18,900 nucleotides of DNA, taken from NCBI GenBank assembly GCA_018712665.1, contig DVGP01000073.1, forward strand, positions 1 to 18,900, in the 5' to 3' direction. Positions 8,901 to 16,170 of this stretch are shown in pieces. Under the pieces are notes generated by a model, which was given only the letters and a program-made list of their open reading frames with translations, did not search any database and was not told the origin of the DNA. The first letter of the stretch is position 1. Every line of letters starts with the position of its first letter. This DNA comes from Candidatus Pelethomonas intestinigallinarum (GTDB lineage Bacteria > Bacillota > Clostridia > Oscillospirales > Oscillospiraceae). Position numbers and translations under genes: made by a program.

Positions 8901-9364
8901 ACCAGTTCCCCATCCTGGATCGCCCGGCAGGACAGGTCGGCCTCGGTGACGAAAGACTGGGTGGGTGTCATCGGCGACAGGTTGGTGGCCACCACCACGG
9001 CGTAGTCCTCGTAGGGGATGACGCCCAGATCCCGCTGGTAGCCGGACAGAGCGGCCAGGGCCTGGTCGCTCTCCTCCCACAGCTCCACGCCGTCCATGGC
9101 GGCGATGGCGGCCCCGTCCAGGGCCTGGGCGGCCTGGCGGGCGTACTCGTCCGCTGCGTCCCGCTCCGGGTAGTCCTCCCCCATGTACTCCACCAGGGCC
9201 ACGGAGGCATAGCTCTCGTCCATGGCGGCCAACGTCTGGGCGCAGTAGGCCCACATCCCAAGCCCCAGGGCCAGGGCCACTGTAAGCAATAAGATGAGCA
9301 GGGTAAACAGGATGGTCCGCCCCCGGGCGCGGAGGGTGGAGCGGACGCCATTTCGTACGATCAT
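5978..9364 (-). CDS. Large FtsX/MacB-type ABC transporter permease, double-repeat form
   Basis: Membrane component of an ABC system of the LolC/MacB/BceB mechanotransmission type; the substrate is unknown. The 1128 residues hold one N-terminal membrane helix (about 17-39) and a large extracellular domain to about 508. Four helices follow (about 509-533, 551-577, 618-643, 686-710), then a second extracellular domain and three C-terminal helices (about 1019-1041, 1063-1088, 1092-1115). This is two FtsX units fused. The segment GRRMEFAIMRGLGASRRRVF is typical of FtsX cores. The ATG at 9362-9364 is used because MIVRNGVRSTLRARGRTILF opens like the family and lies four bases after the ATPase stop codon, implying coupled translation. 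No histidine kinase or response regulator is next to it, so a Bce-type peptide sensor is not indicated. Lipoprotein or toxic-peptide export is possible. Confidence 0.92.
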   Translation of the reverse strand: MIVRNGVRSTLRARGRTILFTLLILLLTVALALGLGMWAYCAQTLAAMDESYASVALVEYMGEDYPERDAADEYARQAAQALDGAAIAAMDGVELWEESDQALAALSGYQRDLGVIPYEDYAVVVATNLSPMTPTQSFVTEADLSCRAIQDGELVSLYGPDGELQAQVPYYEYGVDWSIGRAGYYSLEIDEDGVRRYTLVAEEDLPEVRYVLDFTSRSTPPYQGQYYGPDLGWDTQGYMGYAAGNGQYLIYDVVYSGSITQALYSQDGRDNILAIFEAGDTGFVPERGRRYLLHGTFVQGASSNATFAVTDFYEGCDTPPYLELSGADDPALTDSLFADYADYYQLVNNYVRLEASDDIAALECFQQGALFLEQGRFPQAGEVGVCVVDGLTAAQLGLELEDTVELSVLSSAEDGRFDLTVGEDTRTLEVVGITNALEDYPGCLWVSSAEGGFGQPLFGYQLGRAVLDNARGRQAADAIQAMVPDGVRVTLYDQGYSTAAQPLQAMESTAMAVTAACAAGVLVVLFLFGYLFVGRQRETVSVLVSLGTPAGKIRLWLLSGAALVSGAAALAGAVIGGLSLRGILQAALSSARDLYAVDQRYSEAAIGVAKEAPALGQLPRWPAVAAGLAVFALALSLCLFFLGQARKQTAPKRGRTSVRVPKGGTSTAGGGAPRFALLSARRGGWRSTVVPASALVLALLLGLLSASATSWSGQIDRLYDTAQLTGQVTSANGRQSTDLTVSAPNARLLWNSGMLSELSVSLGWHYWFDGEMPAFGAGGFAEETRSAWIRQQPELVALNGLSAAPAFYYGDPPQVEWLEGWDESFLRGSDYYSILDCMSYWQGYPVSYSGASEWLTYPCLVNRNFLDQRGLELGDTMSIQVQVPIRENTYTLVIDLMVVGAYDGGGSQKEIYVPLSFWCDPSWITGEEAPVADGERITSSSSFSDKAGRDAYFYISTNFSTCRFTLASPRQLDDLRDYLEGQGFSQVGSLARNRTTVVLQDQSFVETVGGLGRYVTFSQILLPVLCAAVGLLGFVISWLMVNGRRMEFAIMRGLGASRRRVFCSFFLEQGALALLGCVLGGLVLTATGAGWAGWLAAAGFLVCYLIGCALAVLAVGRTKLMSLLSERE

Positions 9365-9368
9365 GCCC

Positions 9369-10043
9369 TCACCCCCGTTCGCCCACCGCCACGCCGTCCC
9401 GCAGCTCCAGCACCCGGTCCGCCCGCTCGGCCAGCCCCTGGTCGTGGGTGACCAGTACAACGCAATAGCCGGACTCATGGGCCAGCCCTTGAAGGATGGA
9501 GAAGATGTTCTCTCCGTTGGCGGTGTCCAGGTTGCCGGTGGGCTCGTCCGCCAGCAGGATCTTGGTGTCCATCCCCAGGGCCCGGGCGATGGCCACCCGC
9601 TGCTGCTCGCCGCCGGAGAGCATGGTGGGGTAGCGGTCCAGGGCCTCGGCGGGCAGACCCACCTGTTCCACCAGCTGAGCGGCCCGGCCCTTAGCCTCTT
9701 TGGCCTTCATGCCCCGCAGCTCCATGGGGTACATGACGTTTTCCGCCACCGTGAGCAGGGGGAACAGCCGGAAGCTCTGGTAGATCACCGCCACCTTCTC
9801 CCGGCGGTACTGCTCCAGCTTCATCTGGGCGGTGGACACCCCCCCGCACAGCACCTCCCCCTCGGTGGGCAGGTCCAGCCCCGCCATCAGGGACAGCAGG
9901 GTGGTTTTGCCGCTGCCAGACTTGCCCACGATGGCGTGGACCCGTCCGGTATCAAAGCCGTGGGTGATGCCCTTGAGGGCCTCCACCTTCTGATACTGGG
10001 TCTGGTAGGTGTAGCGGACGTCCCGCAGCTGCAGAATATCCAT
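9369..10043 (-). CDS. ABC transporter ATP-binding protein (LolD/MacB/BceA type)
   Basis: Cytoplasmic ATPase that drives the adjacent FtsX-type permease. The 224 residues contain the Walker A motif GKSGSGKT (40-47), Q-loop Q89, signature LSGGEQQR (142-149), Walker B ILLADE (162-167) followed by PTGNLD, and the switch histidine H200. PTGNLD and the short length are typical of the lipoprotein/antimicrobial-peptide export subfamily. The ATG at 10041-10043 has the ribosome binding site AAGGAG (GAAGGAGAAATCGCC). The stop codon lies four bases before the permease start. The pair forms a two-gene operon set off from recN by a hairpin. Confidence 0.96.
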   Translation of the reverse strand: MDILQLRDVRYTYQTQYQKVEALKGITHGFDTGRVHAIVGKSGSGKTTLLSLMAGLDLPTEGEVLCGGVSTAQMKLEQYRREKVAVIYQSFRLFPLLTVAENVMYPMELRGMKAKEAKGRAAQLVEQVGLPAEALDRYPTMLSGGEQQRVAIARALGMDTKILLADEPTGNLDTANGENIFSILQGLAHESGYCVVLVTHDQGLAERADRVLELRDGVAVGERG

Positions 10044-10110
10044 GGCGATTTCTCCTTCTATTCTTGCACATCTCGCAGCTTTTTGTTCATTTTCACAAAT
10101 AAGCCTCGCA

Positions 10111-10128
10111 ACAATTATATATTGTCAA
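10111..10128 (-). promoter_or_regulatory. Candidate promoter/operator of the ABC operon
   Basis: A consensus -10 box TATAAT (10119-10114, minus strand) sits 71 nt before the ATPase start in the only AT-rich patch of the gap. No -35 box is found at normal spacing; TTGACA (10128-10123) is only 3 nt away. An inverted repeat ACAAT-5-ATTGT (10111-10125) covers the -10, which could be a repressor site. Weak call. Confidence 0.35.
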
Positions 10129-10151
10129 TACTCCGGACACCGAAAAGCGCG

Positions 10152-10192
10152 CAGCCCCACCTCGCGCGGGGGAAATGCGCGGGGTGGGGCTG
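10152..10192 (-). terminator. Probable intrinsic terminator after recN
   Basis: On the minus strand, 18 nt after the recN stop, CAGCCCCACC pairs with GGTGGGGCTG (10 bp). An inner CGCGC/GCGCG stem lies within it. TTTT follows at 10146-10143 after five GC bases. The delayed, short U run makes this less than perfect, but position and stem strength fit the end of the OLE-to-recN unit. Confidence 0.6.
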
Positions 10193-10210
10193 ATAGTGGT
10201 CACGGGGCAG

Positions 10211-11887
10211 CTACAGCTGGGCCCGGTAGGCGTCGGCGGCGGAGAGCAGCTCCTCCGCCCCGGCCAGCATGGCGGGGGTGGGGTCGGCTCCGCCGGTGAG
10301 GCGGGCCAGCTCCAGACGGCGGCCGTCCCGGTCCAGCTCCGTCACGCTGGTGTAGGTCCTGCCGCCCCGCTCCCCCTTCTCCACAGAGAAGTGGCTGTCC
10401 GCCATAGCGGCCAGCTGAGGCAGGTGGGTGACGCACAGCACCTGCTTGCGGCGGCTGACCTGGGCCAGCTTCTCCGCCACACGCTGGGCCGCCCGGCCGG
10501 AGACCCCTGTGTCCACCTCGTCGAAGACCAGGGTGCCGATGGCCTCGTTCTCCGCCAGCACGTTCTTCAGCGCCAGCATGATCCGGGCCAGCTCGCCGCC
10601 GGATGCCACCTTGCTGATGGGCCGCAGCTCCTCCCCTACGTTGGCGGACATGAGGAAGCGCACCACGTCCACCCCGGTGGGGTCCGGCTCCTTCTCCCCG
10701 AAGACGATGGAGAACCGGACCCGGGGCATGTCCAGCTGCCGCAGCTCGTCCTGGATGCGCCGCTCCAGCTCCTTGGCCGCCGCCTTCCGGGCGTCGGAGA
10801 GGAGGGCCGCGGCCTTCATCACCTGCTCCCGTTCCCTGGCCAGGGACTTCTCCAGCCGCTCCACCGTGTCGGAGGCGAAGGTGATCCGGTCCAGCTCCTT
10901 CCGGCACTGGTCCAGGTAGTCCAGCATATCCTCCACCGTGGCGCCGTACTTCTTCTTCAGCCGGTAGAGCTGGTCCAGCCGGCTCTCCAAATTGTCCAGC
11001 TCCTGGGGGGAGAACTCCATGGCGTCGGCCATGTCCCGCAGGGTCTCCGACACGTCGTAGGCCTCGGACTGGAGGTCCTCCAGGCGGCTGTGGAGACCAC
11101 CCAGCTCCTCCGTGATGTTCCGGGCGGGTGCCAGGGCCGCCGCCGCCTCCCGGAGGGCGCTGACCGCCCCGCCGCCGTCGTCGCCGCCGGAGAGGCACCA
11201 GAGGGCACCCTGGACGGCGGACATGAACTTCTCGCTGTTGCGGAGCAGGTCCCGCCGCTGGCGGAGGGTCTCCTCCTCCCCTGCTTTCAGCTCCGCCCGC
11301 TCCAGCTCACCGATCTGGAACTGGAGGCTGTCCATCCGCCGGGCCTTCTCCGCCTCGTCCATCTGGAGGGAGCGGATCTTCCGCCGGGTCTCCTCCATGG
11401 CGGCGTAGCAATCGCCGTAGGTGGCCAGATACCCCTCAACACGGCCAAAGCTGTCCAGATAGGACTCGTGCTGCTCCTCATCCAGAAGCTGCTGTCCGTC
11501 GTGCTGGCCGTGGATGTTCAGCAGGGACGAGCCCAAACGCCGGAGCTGGCCCACCGTCACCGGCCGGCCGTTGACCCGGCAGGCGTTCCTGCCGTCGGCG
11601 TAGATCTCCCGCTGGAGGAGGAGCTCCCCCTCCCCGGCGTCCAGGCCGCACTCCCGGAGGACAGGCAGCTCCGGCACGGCGGAGAACACCGCGCTGACAA
11701 AGGCCTTTGCCGCGCCGGTCCGGATCAGCTCCCGGCTGGTCCGCTGGCCCAGTACCGCCCCCATGGCGTCGATGACGATGGATTTCCCGGCGCCTGTCTC
11801 GCCGGTGAGGGCGTTGAAACCGGGGTGAAAGGTGATGTCAGCCTCCTCGATCACGGCGATATTTTCAATATGGAGCAGGTCCAGCAT
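10211..11887 (-). CDS. recN: DNA repair protein RecN
   Basis: SMC-like ATPase that acts early in double-strand-break repair, holding DNA ends or sister duplexes together. The 558 residues begin MLDLLHIENIAVIEEADITF, close to the usual RecN opening. Walker A is GETGAGKS (29-36), a long charged coiled-coil region fills the middle, and the C-terminal ATPase half carries ASGGELARIMLALKNVL and Walker B LVFDEVDTGVSG. The start is uncertain: the frame continues upstream to 11920. I prefer the ATG at 11885-11887 by homology, although its ribosome binding site (GGGGG, then TTTCATCC) is poor. It is the last gene of the operon, 113 nt after argR, the usual Firmicutes order argR-recN. Confidence 0.96.
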   Translation of the reverse strand: MLDLLHIENIAVIEEADITFHPGFNALTGETGAGKSIVIDAMGAVLGQRTSRELIRTGAAKAFVSAVFSAVPELPVLRECGLDAGEGELLLQREIYADGRNACRVNGRPVTVGQLRRLGSSLLNIHGQHDGQQLLDEEQHESYLDSFGRVEGYLATYGDCYAAMEETRRKIRSLQMDEAEKARRMDSLQFQIGELERAELKAGEEETLRQRRDLLRNSEKFMSAVQGALWCLSGGDDGGGAVSALREAAAALAPARNITEELGGLHSRLEDLQSEAYDVSETLRDMADAMEFSPQELDNLESRLDQLYRLKKKYGATVEDMLDYLDQCRKELDRITFASDTVERLEKSLAREREQVMKAAALLSDARKAAAKELERRIQDELRQLDMPRVRFSIVFGEKEPDPTGVDVVRFLMSANVGEELRPISKVASGGELARIMLALKNVLAENEAIGTLVFDEVDTGVSGRAAQRVAEKLAQVSRRKQVLCVTHLPQLAAMADSHFSVEKGERGGRTYTSVTELDRDGRRLELARLTGGADPTPAMLAGAEELLSAADAYRAQL

Positions 11888-12000
11888 GGATGAAACCCCC
11901 ATTCCGCCGCCGCGCGGCATACTTACGGCCCGTCTCTTGGGGCCGTCCCAAAACTGCGAAAGCCCGGGGACCCCGACAGGGCCTCCAGGCGCGCGTCGCT

Positions 12001-12453
12001 CTATTTCAGCATTTCGTGAATCTCGTCGCAGAAGCTCTGGGCAGACTCACTGTCCCGCAGGACCAGCAGGGCCGTGTCGTCCCCGGCCAGGGACCCCACC
12101 AGGTAGGGGATGTTCATATTGTCCATGGCGGAGGCGGCGGCGTTGGCCAGGCCGGGCATGGTCTTGATGACCACCAGATTCTGGGCGTAGTCCACGCTGA
12201 CGATGCTCTCCCGGAAGATGGTGCGCAGCTTGTCGGCCACGTTCAGCCGGCTGCGCTGGACAGACACGGCGTAGCGGTACTGCCCCCGCCCGATGGGCTC
12301 TTTGATGAGGTGGAGCTGCTTGATATCCCGGGAAATGGTGGCCTGGGTACACCGGATGCCCTCCTCCTGCAGACGCTGCTGGAGCTGCTCCTGGGTATCG
12401 ATAGACTCCCGCTCAATGATCGCGAGGATTTTCGCCTGGCGGTCATTCTTCAT
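12001..12453 (-). CDS. argR: Arginine repressor/regulator ArgR (AhrC)
   Basis: Hexameric regulator that binds L-arginine and represses arginine biosynthesis while activating catabolism. The 150 residues are full length. The N-terminal winged helix contains the recognition segment TQATISRDIKQL (36-47). The C-terminal oligomerisation and arginine-binding domain ends with GSLAGDDTALLVL (120-132), whose two aspartates contact arginine in family structures. The ATG at 12451-12453 has the excellent ribosome binding site AGGAGG (GACAGGAGGAATCGGCA). The first 11 nt overlap the end of nadK, so translation is probably coupled. Its place before recN is conserved in Firmicutes. Confidence 0.97.
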   Translation of the reverse strand: MKNDRQAKILAIIERESIDTQEQLQQRLQEEGIRCTQATISRDIKQLHLIKEPIGRGQYRYAVSVQRSRLNVADKLRTIFRESIVSVDYAQNLVVIKTMPGLANAAASAMDNMNIPYLVGSLAGDDTALLVLRDSESAQSFCDEIHEMLK

Positions 12454-13318
12454 TGCCGATTCCTCCTGTCATTTTCATTCGTAGGATTTGATAGATACTC
12501 TTGTCGGTCAGCCGCAGCAGCTCCGTCTCATACCGGGAGCGGCACACGCGGACCTTATCCCCCTGGCGCAGGGAGAAGGCTTTGCCGCCGTCCACCGACA
12601 AAAACGCCTGCTTGCGGTTGGCCTCCGCCGGGGCCACGGTCACCGTCCCCGCGGCGGAGAGGACAAAGGATTTGGAAAAGACTGTGTGGGCGCAGATGGG
12701 GCTGATGACGAAGTTCTGGGCTGTGGGCTCCACCACCGGGCCCCCGGCGGAGAGAGAGTAGCCGGTGGACCCGGTTGGGGTTGCCACCACCACTCCGTCC
12801 CCGGAGAAAATCCCCAGCCGCTCCTCCCCGGCGCTGACCTGAAGGCGGATGACACGGGCCACCGCCCCCTTGGACACCACCGCGTCGTTGAGGGCGCTGT
12901 TCTGGTAGACGGTCCGTCCCTCCCGGAGGACGCTCACATCCAGCATCATCCGCTTTTCCCGGCGGTAGCGGCCCCGGGACAGCTCCTTCAGCAGCCCCAT
13001 CTCCCCCACCTCCAGGTCGGACATGAACCCCAGGCTCCCCAGGTTCACCCCCAGCACGGGAACGCCCCGCATGGCGGAGGCCCGGGCCAGGTGGAGGATG
13101 GTGCCGTCCCCGCCGAAGGCGATGAGGAGGTCGGCGGAGCGCAGCTCCTGCTGCAGCGGCCGGCAGGCCACCCCGAACTGCCCCTCCCCGCCCTCGGGCT
13201 TGAAGGGCAGGCAGTACACCGTCTCCAGCCCCACGGACCGGAGGATGCCCTCCGCCTCCTTGGCGGCGGCCAGGCCCTTATCCCGGTAGGGGTTGGGGCA
13301 CAGAATCACTTTTTTCAC
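12443..13318 (-). CDS. nadK: NAD kinase
   Basis: Phosphorylates NAD to NADP with ATP or polyphosphate. The 291 residues carry the diagnostic GGDGT at 69-73 (IAFGGDGTILH), the second conserved segment NSALNDAVV, and the glycine-rich DGVVVATPTGSTGYSLSAGG. The start is GTG at 13316-13318, not the upstream end of the frame at 13390. GGAGGAGGTGGGAGA precedes it, and GTGA overlaps the tlyA stop codon by 4 nt, a classical coupling arrangement. It ends 11 nt inside argR. NADPH made from its product feeds isoprenoid synthesis by the pathway that dxs starts, though a regulatory link is only inference. Confidence 0.96.
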   Translation of the reverse strand: MKKVILCPNPYRDKGLAAAKEAEGILRSVGLETVYCLPFKPEGGEGQFGVACRPLQQELRSADLLIAFGGDGTILHLARASAMRGVPVLGVNLGSLGFMSDLEVGEMGLLKELSRGRYRREKRMMLDVSVLREGRTVYQNSALNDAVVSKGAVARVIRLQVSAGEERLGIFSGDGVVVATPTGSTGYSLSAGGPVVEPTAQNFVISPICAHTVFSKSFVLSAAGTVTVAPAEANRKQAFLSVDGGKAFSLRQGDKVRVCRSRYETELLRLTDKSIYQILRMKMTGGIGNEE

Positions 13319-14127
13319 TCTCCCACCTCCTCCAGCGCGCCGTGAGAGGCCGCCACCAGGGCGGCCAGATCGAAGCTCCGCTCCTCCCACGCTCCCCGGC
13401 GAAGATGGCCAAGATATTCGATGTTTCCCTCCGGGCCACGGATGGGGGAGTACGTCAAATCAATGACTGTAAAGCCGCTGTCCTTGGCATGGTCTAGGAA
13501 CCGCTCCAGCACCTCCCGGTGGACCGCCGGGTCACGGACCACGCCCTTTTTACCCACCTTCTCCCGACCGGCCTCGAACTGGGGCTTGATGAGGCAGACC
13601 ACCTCCCCCTCCCGCCGGAGCACCGAAGCCACGGCGGGCAGGATCAGCTTCAGAGAGATGAAGCTGACGTCGATGGAGGCGAAGTCCGGCTCCTCGGGAA
13701 TGATCTCGTGGCTGAGGTAGCGGGCGTTGGTCCGCTCCAGGCACACCACCCGCTCGTCGCTCCGCAGCTTCCAGGCCAGCTGGCCGTAGCCCACGTCCAC
13801 GGCGTAGACCCTGGCCGCGCCGTTTTGCAGCATACAGTCGGTGAAGCCGCCGGTGGAGGCGCCCACATCCATGCACACTTTGCCGGTAAGCCGGATGGGC
13901 CAAAGGGCCATGGCCTTCTCCAGCTTCAGCCCGCCCCGGCTGACGTAGCGCAGGGCGCCGCCCCGGATCTCCACCTGGGCGTCCTCCGCCACAGGGGTCC
14001 CGGGCTTGTCCGCCTTCTGGCCGTTCACATATACCAGGCCGCTCATAATGGTGGCCTGGGCCTTCTGCCGGCTCTCCTGGAGACCTCGAGTCACCAGAAG
14101 CACATCCAGCCGCGTCTTTTTGCTCAT
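13315..14127 (-). CDS. tlyA: TlyA-family rRNA 2'-O-methyltransferase (hemolysin A family)
   Basis: Methylates riboses in 16S and/or 23S rRNA in characterised homologues; the old name hemolysin A comes from a side activity. The 270 residues comprise an N-terminal S4 RNA-binding domain (RLDVLLVTRGLQESRQKAQA, about 6-25, through VNGQK at about 34-38). An FtsJ-like methyltransferase domain follows with motif I DVGASTGGFTD (87-97), AVDVGYGQL (109-117) and ASIDVSFISL. The ATG at 14125-14127 is preceded by GAGGTGAGAGA; an alternative GTG five codons upstream is less likely. The stop overlaps the nadK start. A 192-nt spacer containing an inverted hairpin-repeat pair separates it from dxs. Confidence 0.95.
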   Translation of the reverse strand: MSKKTRLDVLLVTRGLQESRQKAQATIMSGLVYVNGQKADKPGTPVAEDAQVEIRGGALRYVSRGGLKLEKAMALWPIRLTGKVCMDVGASTGGFTDCMLQNGAARVYAVDVGYGQLAWKLRSDERVVCLERTNARYLSHEIIPEEPDFASIDVSFISLKLILPAVASVLRREGEVVCLIKPQFEAGREKVGKKGVVRDPAVHREVLERFLDHAKDSGFTVIDLTYSPIRGPEGNIEYLGHLRRGAWEERSFDLAALVAASHGALEEVGE

Positions 14128-14152
14128 TCTCTCACCTCGCACACTGGGGTCC

Positions 14153-14186
14153 GTTACTTTCCTTTGTAAAGGAAAGTAACCAAAGG
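14153..14186 (+). repeat. Hairpin repeat copy C
   Basis: GTTACTTTCCTTT pairs with AAAGGAAAGTAAC (14153-14165 with 14168-14180) and is followed by the tail CAAAGG (14181-14186). Stem core and tail match copies A, B and D. It points right, facing copy D. Confidence 0.7.
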
Positions 14187-14276
14187 AAACTTTTGCGCGA
14201 AACTACGTTTCGCTTGTCTTTTTGTTCTACATACTTAATCAAAACGAATCGCAAAACTTCGTTTTGCGAAAAAATT

Positions 14277-14309
14277 CTTTTTGGTACTTTTTCTTATAAG
14301 AAAAAGTAC
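14277..14309 (-). repeat. Hairpin repeat copy D, inverted relative to copy C
   Basis: The 26-nt perfect palindrome at 14284-14309 has arms GTACTTTTTCTTA/TAAGAAAAAGTAC and is followed on the minus strand by the tail CAAAAAG (14283-14277). It faces copy C across about 90 nt, mirroring the A/B arrangement. Confidence 0.7.
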
Positions 14310-14319
14310 GACCTTGGCC

Positions 14320-16158
14320 TTATATCGCCTCCAGTACCGCTTCGGCCACGGCTTGCGCGTCCAGGCCTGCCTGGCGGCGGAGCTGTGCCACGGTGCCCTG
14401 GCCGACAAAGCGGCTGCCCAGGTTCTTCAGGATCACCGCCTTGGGAGCGATCCCCGCCTGGGCGGCAGCGGCGGCCAGCCGCTGTCCCACAGAGCCGTTC
14501 TCAAAGCAGTCCTCCAGCACCAGCAGCCGCCCGGTGCGGCGGAGGGAGTCCAGCACCGTCTCCGCATCCAGGGGAGCGATGGTGTTGAGTTTGATGATCT
14601 CGGCGGACACGCCCCGCTCCGAGAGCAGGTCTGCCGCCGTCAGGACCTCGTCCATGAGGGTACCGTAGGAAACCATCGTGATGTCCGTCCCCCGGCGCAG
14701 AACAGCGGAGGGACTGCCGTCCCAGTCCGGGAAGGGGCGTACCTCCCCGCCCCGGGGATAGCGGACGGCCACGGGGCCGTCCATGGCCAGGGCGGCCCGG
14801 AGCATGGTCCGCAGCTCCTGGAAGGAGGCGGGGCACAGCACGGTGAAACCGGGGATCTGGGTGAGAAACCCCACGTCCTGACAGCCGTGGTGGGTGGCGC
14901 CGTCGGCCCCCACCAGGCCGGCCCGGTCCACCGCCAGCACCACGTGGAGACCCTGGAGGGCCACGTCGTGGATGAGCATATCGTAGCTCCGCTGTAGAAA
15001 GCTGGAGTATACGGCGAAGACCGGGATCATCCCCTGCTTGGCCATGCCGGCGGCCATGCTGACGGCGTGGCCCTCGGCGATGCCCACGTCGAAAAACCGC
15101 TTGGGCCAGGCGGCGGCGAACTCCTGCAGGCCGGTGCCCGGCCCCATGGCGGCGGTGATGGCGCAGATCCGCTTGTCCTCCCCCGCCAGCTCCACCAGCT
15201 CATGGCCAAAGATATAGGAAAAGTCCGGGGCCTGCTGGGAGGGAATCCCCAACGCAGGGTCAAAAGGCGGCACCCCGTGGCACCGCTCCGGCTGCTCCTC
15301 CGCCGGGAGGTACCCCTTTCCCTTCTGTGTCAGCACATGGACCAGCACCGGGCAGTCCAGCTCCCTGGCCCACGCCAAAACCGTGGAGAGCTGCTCCACA
15401 TTGTGCCCATTCACCGGCCCCAGATAGGTAAAGCCCATGTCCTCAAACATAGAGCACGGGTAGAGGGCTTTTTTCAGGTTGGTCTTGATCCTGTGGTTGA
15501 ACCGGTACAGGGCCCGTCCGCCGGGAAGGCGGTCCATAACGGCGTGGTACCACTTCTTGAACCGGTAGTAGCCGGGCCGCAGCCGCAGGCGGCCCAGATG
15601 GACCGCCACGCCCCCTACATTGGGGTCAATGGACATGCCGTTGTCGTTGAGGATCACAACCAGGGGCTCCCCGGAGGCCCCGGCGTCGTTGAGTCCCTCA
15701 TAGGCCAGGCCGCCGGTCATGGCTCCGTCGCCGATCAGGGCCACCACGGAGTAGTCCGCCCCGGCCAGGGTCCTGGCCCGGGCCATGCCCAGGGCCACAG
15801 AGACGGAGTTGGAGGCGTGGCCCGCCACAAACGCGTCATGGATGCTCTCACCTGGTTTGGGAAAGCCGGCCAGGCCCTCAAACTGGCGCAGCGTGGAGAA
15901 GAGCTCCCGCCGCCCGGTGAGGGCCTTGTGGACATAGCACTGGTGGCCCACGTCGAACACCAGCCGGTCCCGGGCGGTGTCGTAGACCCGGTGGATGGCC
16001 ACCGTCAGCTCCACCGCCCCCAGGTTGGAGGCCAGATGCCCGCCGGTGCGGGCCACACTCTCCACCAGGAACCGGCGCAGCTCGCCGCACAGCAGCGCCA
16101 ACTCCGCCCGCTTCAGTTTTTTTACATCCTCCGGGGACGTGATCCGTTCCAGGATCAA
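14320..16158 (-). CDS. dxs: 1-deoxy-D-xylulose-5-phosphate synthase
   Basis: Condenses pyruvate and glyceraldehyde 3-phosphate to DXP, the first step of the methylerythritol phosphate route to isoprenoids and a precursor of thiamine and pyridoxal. The 612 residues are normal in length. Visible are GGHLASNLGAVELTVAIH (39-56), FDVGHQCYVHK (68-78), the thiamine-diphosphate motif GDGAMTGGLAYEGLNDAG (143-160) with the ligand asparagine in LNDNG (170-174), and the C-terminal transketolase domains. Translation starts at TTG (16156-16158) with the strong ribosome binding site AGAGGTGATCTC; no ATG fits. The start lies 12 nt after the oapA stop codon, so the two are almost certainly cotranscribed behind the OLE RNA. 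Confidence 0.97.
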   Translation of the reverse strand: MILERITSPEDVKKLKRAELALLCGELRRFLVESVARTGGHLASNLGAVELTVAIHRVYDTARDRLVFDVGHQCYVHKALTGRRELFSTLRQFEGLAGFPKPGESIHDAFVAGHASNSVSVALGMARARTLAGADYSVVALIGDGAMTGGLAYEGLNDAGASGEPLVVILNDNGMSIDPNVGGVAVHLGRLRLRPGYYRFKKWYHAVMDRLPGGRALYRFNHRIKTNLKKALYPCSMFEDMGFTYLGPVNGHNVEQLSTVLAWARELDCPVLVHVLTQKGKGYLPAEEQPERCHGVPPFDPALGIPSQQAPDFSYIFGHELVELAGEDKRICAITAAMGPGTGLQEFAAAWPKRFFDVGIAEGHAVSMAAGMAKQGMIPVFAVYSSFLQRSYDMLIHDVALQGLHVVLAVDRAGLVGADGATHHGCQDVGFLTQIPGFTVLCPASFQELRTMLRAALAMDGPVAVRYPRGGEVRPFPDWDGSPSAVLRRGTDITMVSYGTLMDEVLTAADLLSERGVSAEIIKLNTIAPLDAETVLDSLRRTGRLLVLEDCFENGSVGQRLAAAAAQAGIAPKAVILKNLGSRFVGQGTVAQLRRQAGLDAQAVAEAVLEAI

Positions 16159-16170
16159 GAGATCACCTCT

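Larger units (their letters stand above)
14128..14319. other. dxs-tlyA spacer built almost entirely of hairpins
   Basis: Four inverted repeats fill this gap inside an otherwise tight operon: a 28-nt near-palindrome (14153-14180), GCGAAAC-TAC-GTTTCGC (14197-14213), TCGCAAAAC-TTC-GTTTTGCGA (14249-14269) and a perfect 26-nt palindrome (14284-14309). The outer two are copies of the repeat also seen at 761 and 1163. The spacer is clearly richer in A and T than its neighbours, which suggests insertion. No gene is seen here. Confidence 0.7.

Noticed and set aside
7070..9292. 740-codon plus-strand open frame opposite the permease
   Set aside because: A mirror frame of GC-rich coding DNA; Gly/Gln/His-rich composition, no ribosome binding site and no recognisable domain.
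12495..13345. Plus-strand open frame opposite nadK
   Set aside because: Shadow of nadK, whose GGDGT and glycine-rich motifs are clear on the minus strand.
761..14309. CRISPR-like interpretation of the repeated hairpins
   Set aside because: Only four divergent copies at two distant loci, no regular spacers and no cas genes.
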